A DNA stretch of 23,512 bases from a virus, in the IMG/VR virus record IMGVR_UViG_3300021376_000362, positions 1-23,512 of that record; one strand, written 5' to 3'. The notes below the pieces were generated by a model. It did no database searches and was not told the origin of the DNA. It saw only the letters and a list, made by a program, of their open reading frames with translations. This document shows, in pieces, positions 19,101 through 23,512 of this stretch. The translations under genes and the position numbers were made by a program. The number at the start of each line of letters is the position of its first letter. The stretch's first letter is position 1.

Positions 19101-21052
19101 GAATAAGTTATCTCAATAACAGAATTTTTATATATAGCAGAACGATTCAGACAAAGAGAAATTCTATCACCGTCAATTTTTTTAATAAAATATTTTCTTT
19201 TGTTTTCTAAATTATCAATAGGAACCGTTGCCCCATCACCAACCTCGTATGTTACTAATTCTCCACTAAAGTAGTTATGGTTTGGCAGATAAATTGTAAA
19301 CGTAGTGGTATCAATATGCGTTTTTTGGAAAATTTTTGAATTGTCTTGTGTTTCAATTAGAGAATCTGTAAGACATGAAGATGCTACATATACATCATTT
19401 CCATCAAAATAAGTATTTTGTACTTCAGTAACGTATACATCAACGCCACTATAAATTGAACTAGAAGCTTTTTTAATTTTTTTTCTTAAAAAGATATTAC
19501 TTGTAGAGATTCCACTTAACTCTGAACTATCTAAATTTACAATAACTCCATCCGAAATAGAAGTTACACTCCCCTCAATAGTTTCAATTTCTGTAGTGCC
19601 TGGTTTTTTAACATTTACAATAACTTTATCCTTTTTATAAAGATTAATATAATTATTGAGTTTAAACTCACATTGATTTGAAGATAAAATATTGTATGAA
19701 GTTATCTCATATTTTTTAGCGATGTTGTATATCCAAGTTGTGAAAATTGGATCAACAGAGTTGATGTATCCAAAAGACTTGATATTTATTTTGTCATCTG
19801 GATTTAAATATCTTGTATTTGGATTTTTTATATCTGATACTATATTTGAAACTGCAAAATATTTTGTTTTGTCTTCTATTGTACCATAAAGTAAATTATC
19901 ATCATAGATTTCCTCTCCATGTCCTAGAGATTCTCCAAGTGATGATGTAGATCCTAAACCAATACATCCTATAAATTGATTATTAGTTTTTGATGAATAA
20001 GTAAAACTCTCTAACCCTTTAGAAGTTTTAATATAGAGTTTTCCACTATCAGAAAATCCTACTGTAGAGTCAACAGTAATTGATGTTGAATTTATTGGAG
20101 ATTCTAAAACTGCTTTTGTTACAGCTGTATTTGTAAATGTTCCCGATAAAGTTTCTAAGTCAAATCCTAATCTACTATAAAACTTTCCATTAATTGATCT
20201 TGGAACATCAGTAAAGAAATAAACAATTCCTTCTGCACCATTGTTCCCATCTTTAGGATTTTGTTTTAAAGTGACTCCTTTACTTATTTTACGAATATCG
20301 CCAGTTAAATCCTCAACAATCAAGAATTTGTTTTCAACCCATTGTCCATCAGAAGGTGTAAACAGTTGAGTTGCTGGTTTCGTAATAGAAATATCAACCC
20401 CAAATAGAATATCAAAAAGAATTCTAAATGAACTATCTGTACCTTTTGACTTATAAAAATCTTTTGCGTATTGTGTTAAGTTTGAAACATTAATTTCAGT
20501 ATTAATCTTTACATTTTCAAATCCTGGGGTATATTGATATTTAAAGTCTTCAAAGAATTTTTTTAAAAATAAGTTGCTGAGGTTTTCTACAACATCCCCT
20601 TGATTGTGATCTGAAGATACTGTGTCTAAAAATACAAATTCATCTGGGTTATTAACTTCATTAAGACTATCGACTCCACAAAATCCTCTAATGCATCCAA
20701 CAAAAGAAGTTGAAGTGATTCCAGTATAAGTAATGATCTCATCGTTTATTTTCAACAAACCATAAGTTTTTGGCCAACCTGCAGTTGAAGTAACCGAGAT
20801 CGTTGTATCATAAAAAGTAACGTCTGCAGAAAGAGTAGTTGACTCTGTTAAATTCGTATGAGTAAATGCCTCAATATTTGTATAGAAGTTTATATTCTCA
20901 AGAATGTCTATAGGAGAACCTTGATATTCCTGAGAAATATAGTACTGCCTTAAAAATTCTTCAAAATTAGGATTATTTTCTAGAAAGTACTCTGGAATCT
21001 GACTTTCTACTATCTGACTAATTTTAACCTTATGTGGAATTTTTTCTTGCAT
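13160..21052 (-). CDS. Giant gp7-like baseplate wedge protein with YHYH-type domain and Asp/Gly tail
   Basis: Protein of 2630 residues directly after gene 6, where T4 has gene 7. Residues 1-60 and about 165-225 (VESQIPEYFLENNPNFEEFL, then FYKSKGTDSSFRILFDILFG at 198-217) resemble the C-terminal part of T4 gp7. So do residues about 2455-2500 (SLSPTEWKSTV, then HTSGFKSFGSVIIV). Between them lie at least seven copies of an NHGLxTGDxxxY...YYxIKIDxDRxRL module, eight or more GxGY beta repeats and a YHYH-type domain at about 1195-1395 (WAYDGNPIYGPYG at 1282, LDECNGKFG, FPKGTYAYFCP). Residues 2525-2629 are only Asp and Gly. No signal peptide or membrane segment. The ATG overlaps the gene 6 stop by one base (TAATG), so translation is probably coupled. 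The role as wedge core plus an enlarged surface part is inferred. T4 gp7 is about 1032 residues. The T4 comparison is from memory. Confidence 0.85.
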   Translation of the reverse strand: MQEKIPHKVKISQIVESQIPEYFLENNPNFEEFLRQYYISQEYQGSPIDILENINFYTNIEAFTHTNLTESTTLSADVTFYDTTISVTSTAGWPKTYGLLKINDEIITYTGITSTSFVGCIRGFCGVDSLNEVNNPDEFVFLDTVSSDHNQGDVVENLSNLFLKKFFEDFKYQYTPGFENVKINTEINVSNLTQYAKDFYKSKGTDSSFRILFDILFGVDISITKPATQLFTPSDGQWVENKFLIVEDLTGDIRKISKGVTLKQNPKDGNNGAEGIVYFFTDVPRSINGKFYSRLGFDLETLSGTFTNTAVTKAVLESPINSTSITVDSTVGFSDSGKLYIKTSKGLESFTYSSKTNNQFIGCIGLGSTSSLGESLGHGEEIYDDNLLYGTIEDKTKYFAVSNIVSDIKNPNTRYLNPDDKINIKSFGYINSVDPIFTTWIYNIAKKYEITSYNILSSNQCEFKLNNYINLYKKDKVIVNVKKPGTTEIETIEGSVTSISDGVIVNLDSSELSGISTSNIFLRKKIKKASSSIYSGVDVYVTEVQNTYFDGNDVYVASSCLTDSLIETQDNSKIFQKTHIDTTTFTIYLPNHNYFSGELVTYEVGDGATVPIDNLENKRKYFIKKIDGDRISLCLNRSAIYKNSVIEITYSSTTGQLHKLTPSTLYGKNLTSQNLLKKFPVVPQPVIVENEVPGVNGSIGIFLNGVEALDSKSPYNIYYGNIEEIEIKKSLNDINVINPPVLVIEDENGSGIDAHLNVSGSIKEVLIDNRGFRFLEDPKAKIIGGNGNGALLDARVTLYDQEYFLDFFATSVGVNTISDIISFEQKHNLVLGDSVLYSSNFQTSPGVLRSVGVGSTSVGIGVTLAENSQYFVGVVSERSIKLHYTNNDAILGINTVDFTSHGSGIQKLVLNEPISVLADIRIVDPGTNYRNKKIKIDSNKYPPNDYLETSTIRTGVNTHEHYIFAKKHNFETGDLIEYSQIGSGTSIAGISSSVQYYILKIDDDRFRLTESKISVATTSYSNDVGFTTSFETLDTTQFLDQEKYIKISTVGVGTHIFKYPDIIAEISGMTAAGSTTLYQRVKCFGKAESVFIYDAGSSYGSEDIFNYEKQPNIWINSGSGARINPILNDEGRLVDYVIKKGGSNYVGTPEVIVSGIGSGAVLKPTLQDGVITSLQIVDSGIGYVRGNTTITVVPVGAASSTSISFRTKIKSWNVNSFELNKKQLTSSDDGVILESLNQNYGNRYINYTVSRNLREKLGDNIEKTDNGYQEVESPNHSPILGWAYDGNPIYGPYGYSSPTSAFEVKRMESGYISVLKQNRPPISEFPLGFFNNDYEFVNSGDLDECNGKFGITPEFPKGTYAYFCPISSLNGSGAYENSREPVYPYIIGSKFKNFVDTSNFKNSWDQNLLESKDTDLTKNLTPYDSNNYEFLDLTTSPKEEIFNVKSIVVSGNKVDTIKVITPGTNYKVNEFIKFDDTNTGGSGCEAYVSSIVGKSITSVVGVNTFFYNVKFDYKGATVTGITSIPHNLSTGDVIRINSIRSDDEIPENDTTDSAYFKQIIGSHYISVPKITSGISTNVPSYSGFTGLTTFIELTAVNLNKSFKVNDVVGIKSESMLVLNVDQINNRLRVLRGYDPKNPGSPASSGIAITTGDILEVEQTEFSFDLPTILFNKTILNKRSLFFDPEDSVGLGTTGIYVNYSVGIGSTSNQRRRFLKEQRIYLPNHGLATGDKLLYNSGAGIAVSVSNSINLNEVVSLASTVFVIEKGIDHIGLSTTRVGLAATGAGLYFVTGGSGAKHQFITNFGESLIGDIQRTYATVSLGETHGLTENDEVTLNVIPNETITKVVKFDSINQNLIVGINTISSSEITTGSSGSSFMIRNHGLSNGSKIVYQSNSPALPLVNNREYYIIKIDEDKIRLSDTLFGSTNSYEFIKLTTTGSGIHTMSYINPKIDVVKGNILKFDLSDPSLSNYEFKFYEDKDFKNQFVGSGKYFENSKFEIETSESYIALDTNLVEKGLYYSINLKDKTISSDVAEFYPDTEVSNYSKIVLSNSKFNLTGLAFDTNHASSQFNIAVLPQNDFETVSYSSTNTSLLNYTTSSETDIGPIDKIDVSFGGVGYLRLPTIDLIDTEYGYGAQLSVESNKIGAINRYEVYKPTFEIPSDYTVKPILEFPISLRIRDNYKLDSIGIETGGRGYYDPPTLIALNKNKKEISGLVFETKLTAQSVSEVTIIQNRNDLSRDISIIPIDNGNGFIVELAEFNSGTDTATLTLDLNLSSEQIANQIKVGDEIFVEGIESSSGIATYNSSLNDYKNFSVVGVSSAAKTISYLITGTDPGDFNEDKSNGFVILKNDLARFTPNYVLGDFTNGEIITITKPNGQKEDFICTSDNGWDGKVLKVRYLNQFSEFVIEPGDSVFGNLSLQRGIIDIINTSTADAVVNSSYVNSIGWEKDYGKLSVSNQKLSDNVYYQKMSYDIKTSLSPTEWKSTVDSLNHTSGFKSFGSVIIVSEPTDTFPVIHSPTDDNSPDGGGDGGGGDGGGGDGGGGDDDGGGGGGDDDGDDDGGDDDGGDDDGGDDDGGDDDGGDDDGGDDDGDDDGGDGGGDDDGGDDDGDDDGGDGGGDDDGGDGGGDDDL
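13166..13480 (-). repeat. Tandem repeat coding for the Asp/Gly tail
   Basis: About 315 bases of GGN and GAT codons. The clearest unit is 15 bases, coding GGDDD, present six times in a row. Larger units are visible too: a block reading GGDGGGDDDGGDDDGDDD partly recurs toward the 3' end. The start-proximal part is Gly-rich (DGGGG units) and the stop-proximal part Asp-rich. Such runs are prone to length change by slippage, so copy number may vary between close relatives or be misassembled. Confidence 0.92.
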
Positions 21053-22944
21053 TATTTTCTGATATATTGAGTTTCTGTCGAATCGATATAACTAGACGTT
21101 GAGATGTGTCTCACTCCAGAAGAACTAGAACCAGAATCAATCAGATCAGGCACTATATCTATGTAGTCGCGTCTCAGAACCATTCTCAAATAAAGTTCTT
21201 TTAATCCAATAATATCATAGGATTCTGGAACTGCCTCAATTTCAATGATTCCACCTGATTTAGTTGTAGATGTGATTTGAATGGTATTGATCAAAATTTC
21301 TCCAGTTTTATAATTTACTTTTCCAATATTACTATCAACAATTACTGGAACGTTATCTCTCAATTTAAAAATAAACAGTGTTCCTTGAGTTTCATTTGTT
21401 TTTTTATCAGCAAAATATAGAGTTCCAGTTACTCCGGCAATCTTAAATCCAGTAGATCTAATATTATGACTATTTTTATAAACGTGAAACGCATTACCAA
21501 AACATAATTCATAATCGGCTTCCAGTTGAAGAGCAACTTGAAGTTGTCTATACATCAGTAATTTTGTAATATTTGATGTAATTGCCTTGTCAGCGCTGTC
21601 AATTAAACTTACAACTTTACTATACTTAATTCTTCCTCCAAACTTGTTTATGTCAGAATTATTTGCATATTTTCGTAATGATCTTATAACCTTATCTTCA
21701 ATTACTATTGTATCGCTGCCAACAGTTTGATTGTAGTATACTGTAGATAATACTTCTACAAACAAGAACTTCAAGTCAATTATTTCAGGAGAAACTCCGG
21801 CTACAGAATATGATTTTAATTTCTCCTTTAGTTCTTTTTTTACGAAGTTTGATAAGTAAAACCCATTTCTAGGTTTTAGGGTGATAAACACTTTACCGTA
21901 CTGTGGAGGATCTAAATCTTCTCCACCAAAAGCTGTAACGGATTCAGTATTTGGAAAAATCTCAGATAAAATAGCTTCATAGTCTTGAGTTGTTACTGCT
22001 CTGTATTGAGAAGCATAAACCTTCGGAGCAAACTTTTTGATAGATTCTACACTTTCAATAAAATCTCCATTTTCAGCTTTTGAAATTGTAGTAATTGATG
22101 GAATTACAGATGTGACTGGAGAATCTTCATTGTCTTTTAGAACTCCAATAAAACTAAACTGTTGAATTCCATTACCTTTAGAACCACCACTAACAATATA
22201 AGTACATTCAATTTCATTGTTATTTAAAAGTTTTCTACCAAACTTACCATCACCAAATACAAGTTCATATTTTTCGTCAGAAATCTCATATAAGTAATAA
22301 ATTTCACTTGAAGATGTTGTTGAGAAAATATTGGAGACTTGAAAATATTCTCGATAACTTGTGGTATTTTTGTCAAGAGAAACTTTTACTCTTAATGTGC
22401 TAGTATCAACAAAAGGATTTGGTAAAATAAACTTCTGATCTTTTTGATCTAGATTGACTGTGAAGTTAGTAGTTACATAAGTGCCTTCATAAATTTCAAC
22501 ATTATCAAAGAAAGCAATTCCATTATTGACTGGAACAATAATGTCTTGTGGGATACAGAACGTAACACTACTATTTTTAGATGAACCTGTTGCAACTAAT
22601 CCAGCTTTAAGAGTTAACGATACTGCATTTGTATCAGTTCCTAAGTTGACACTAAAATCAATTGTTGCTCTTGCAGATCTTCTTGATCTTGGAACATATC
22701 CAATATTTCTTGCTAAGGAAACTACATTTTCCCTAAGTGTTGAAGTTTCCAAAAATGACTCATTCGCCACCATATTGGCATTGTATGAGTTAATATAAGT
22801 ATTATACGCTAAAATATCAATCAAAACTGAGAGGTTTGATCCTTCAAAATCAAAATCGGTAAACTTCCCATTTGCCCTGAGATAGTTTTTAATACTCAGT
22901 TTGATCTGATCAAAATCTAGGTTAGTATACTGAGTAAATGCCAT
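21052..22944 (-). CDS. 6: Baseplate wedge protein gp6
   Basis: Protein of 630 residues, close to T4 gp6 (660). gp6 forms the dimeric backbone ring of the inner baseplate and clamps gp7, gp25 and gp53. Recognised parts: the N-terminal FDFEGSNLSVLIDILAYNT (about 33-51) with NESFLETSTLRENVVSLARN and GYVPRS, all typical of gp6; a baseplate J-like centre with LVFGDGKFGRKL (about 230) and YRAVTTQDYEAILSEIFP (about 313-330); and PPQYGKVFITLKP (about 347-359). The C-terminal 200 residues are beta-rich and end in a Ser-rich stretch (IDSGSSSSGVRHISTSSY). The start has a good Shine-Dalgarno AAGG (22952-22955) seven bases before ATG. It lies two bases after gene 25 and overlaps the next gene by one base, so the three are very likely one transcript. 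No disruption is seen. Confidence 0.95.
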   Translation of the reverse strand: MAFTQYTNLDFDQIKLSIKNYLRANGKFTDFDFEGSNLSVLIDILAYNTYINSYNANMVANESFLETSTLRENVVSLARNIGYVPRSRRSARATIDFSVNLGTDTNAVSLTLKAGLVATGSSKNSSVTFCIPQDIIVPVNNGIAFFDNVEIYEGTYVTTNFTVNLDQKDQKFILPNPFVDTSTLRVKVSLDKNTTSYREYFQVSNIFSTTSSSEIYYLYEISDEKYELVFGDGKFGRKLLNNNEIECTYIVSGGSKGNGIQQFSFIGVLKDNEDSPVTSVIPSITTISKAENGDFIESVESIKKFAPKVYASQYRAVTTQDYEAILSEIFPNTESVTAFGGEDLDPPQYGKVFITLKPRNGFYLSNFVKKELKEKLKSYSVAGVSPEIIDLKFLFVEVLSTVYYNQTVGSDTIVIEDKVIRSLRKYANNSDINKFGGRIKYSKVVSLIDSADKAITSNITKLLMYRQLQVALQLEADYELCFGNAFHVYKNSHNIRSTGFKIAGVTGTLYFADKKTNETQGTLFIFKLRDNVPVIVDSNIGKVNYKTGEILINTIQITSTTKSGGIIEIEAVPESYDIIGLKELYLRMVLRRDYIDIVPDLIDSGSSSSGVRHISTSSYIDSTETQYIRK

Positions 22945-22946
22945 TA

Positions 22947-23351
22947 TTATGCCTTAGTTGATTGAAGAATAAATGATAAGTTTTGAGGAACAACCTCAGA
23001 ACCAAGAAGATCATATATGATTTCTACATTACATTCGTTTGTGTCTGAAGATATTACAGAAGTCACAGACTTAACTTTAATTCTTGGTTCAAAATTTTCT
23101 AATACCAATTTAATCGTTTGTTCAATTCCGATATCTAAAGTTATATCTGCAAGGCTGAACAAAGCATTGCGAATTGATGAACCAATCAACGGGTTAAAAA
23201 ATCTATCTCCATTATTTGTAAAAATAAGGTTTCTGATAGATCTTTTAACCGCATCTTCATTTTTAATCAGCAAAATATCGTTTGATATCGGATTTCTTTT
23301 GAAAGAAAGACTAATATCGACAAATTTCTTATCGACTCTTTGAATCGGCAT
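22947..23351 (-). CDS. 25: Baseplate wedge protein gp25 (lysozyme-like fold family)
   Basis: Protein of 134 residues, the usual size of T4 gp25 (132). gp25 is the small inner-wedge protein of contractile tails, related to TssE of type VI secretion, and sits at the junction of wedge and sheath. The family signature is complete: VDISLSFKRNPISNDILLIK at 11-30, AVKRSIRNLIFTNNGDRFFNP at 34-54, and the EPR triad at 88-90 (LENFEPRIKV) that is conserved in the family for contact with gp6. Despite its family name, it is a structural protein, and no lysozyme catalytic set is evident. It is preceded by an exact late promoter octamer at 23375-23382. The Shine-Dalgarno is weak or distant (AGGA at 23366-23369, 14 bases from ATG). 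It is the first gene after this promoter in the series 25 - 6 - gp7-like. Confidence 0.95.
   Translation of the reverse strand: MPIQRVDKKFVDISLSFKRNPISNDILLIKNEDAVKRSIRNLIFTNNGDRFFNPLIGSSIRNALFSLADITLDIGIEQTIKLVLENFEPRIKVKSVTSVISSDTNECNVEIIYDLLGSEVVPQNLSFILQSTKA
22952..22955 (-). promoter_or_regulatory. Ribosome binding site of gene 6
   Basis: AAGG on the minus strand, seven bases before the ATG of gene 6 and inside the last codons of gene 25. It is among the clearest Shine-Dalgarno sequences in the window and fixes the start at 22944. Confidence 0.65.
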
Positions 23352-23374
23352 TAGAAAATATAAAATCCTACCAA

Positions 23375-23382
23375 TATTTATA
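23375..23382 (-). promoter_or_regulatory. T4-type late promoter for gene 25
   Basis: The minus strand reads TATAAATA, identical to the T4 late promoter octamer recognised by the gp55/gp33 form of RNA polymerase. It lies in the 36-base gap between the preceding stop and gene 25. The start of transcription is expected about six bases downstream, near 23369, giving a leader of roughly 18 bases. It would drive genes 25, 6 and the gp7-like gene. Confidence 0.8.
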
Positions 23383-23387
23383 GGGTT

Positions 23388-23512
23388 TTACATCGTGATT
23401 TTCCCATATGTGGGTTCAGTTCCATATTCCCAGTCATCATAGTCCTCATCATTTCTGATTTTTTCATGCAATTCAGTTTGTTTTGAGAGATTATGACGAT
23501 TTTTGACAAGAT
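23388..23512 (-). CDS. C-terminal 40 residues of an unidentified acidic protein
   Basis: An open frame enters at the right edge and ends at TAA 23388-23390. The 40 visible residues include LSKQTELHEKIRNDEDYDDW and end TEPTYGKITM. The composition (acidic, no low-complexity artefact), the stop placed just before the gene 25 late promoter, and the same strand as all the neighbours support a real gene, although it is too short to name. Only six bases lie between its stop and the promoter octamer. In T4-like marine phages other tail genes lie near gene 25, but I do not recognise this one. Confidence 0.6.
   Translation of the reverse strand, partial: LVKNRHNLSKQTELHEKIRNDEDYDDWEYGTEPTYGKITM

Overview
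This window looks like part of the late structural module of a marine T4-like myovirus, most likely a cyanophage or a related phage of another picoplankton host. Three things point this way: the gene order 25 - 6 - (7) - 8 read along the minus strand, exact T4-type late promoter octamers (TATAAATA) in front of genes 25 and 8, and an A+T-rich sequence whose proteins are full of Gly/Thr/Ser/Val beta-strand text (for example GVGTTS, GIGSTS). The host cannot be read from the sequence.

All recognisable genes are on the minus strand, so the region reads from right to left. At the right edge (23388-23512) is the 3' end of an unidentified acidic protein. Then follow gene 25 (baseplate wedge, 22947-23351), gene 6 (baseplate wedge, 21052-22944), a giant 2630-residue protein (13160-21052), a 1432-residue protein (8756-13054), gene 8 (7132-8724) and a very large protein that begins at 7127 and runs off the left edge (at least 2375 residues). 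No gene, tRNA or other RNA was found on the plus strand. Coding is almost continuous: junctions are a 1-base overlap or gaps of 2 to 36 bases, except for 105 bases between the two large proteins.

The proteins would work together as wedge and peripheral parts of the baseplate. gp25 and gp6 form the conserved inner wedge, and gp8 sits on its side. The 2630-residue protein occupies the place of T4 gp7 and carries at both of its ends text that resembles the C-terminal part of T4 gp7. About 2,100 residues of repeated beta modules, a YHYH-type domain and finally a 106-residue Asp/Gly tail are added. The 1432-residue protein shares these modules and adds propeller-like repeats. The leftmost protein is of the DUF4815 type found in marine T4-like phages.

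The most notable points are: the apparent splitting of the gp7 core by a huge insertion; at least seven copies of one beta module in the same protein; a tandem repeat coding for the Asp/Gly tail, followed by an in-frame amber codon and a meaningful-looking 13-codon extension; a lysine-rich segment in the DUF4815 protein; and late promoters with very short leaders. Family names come from remembered motifs and gene order, not from a database search.
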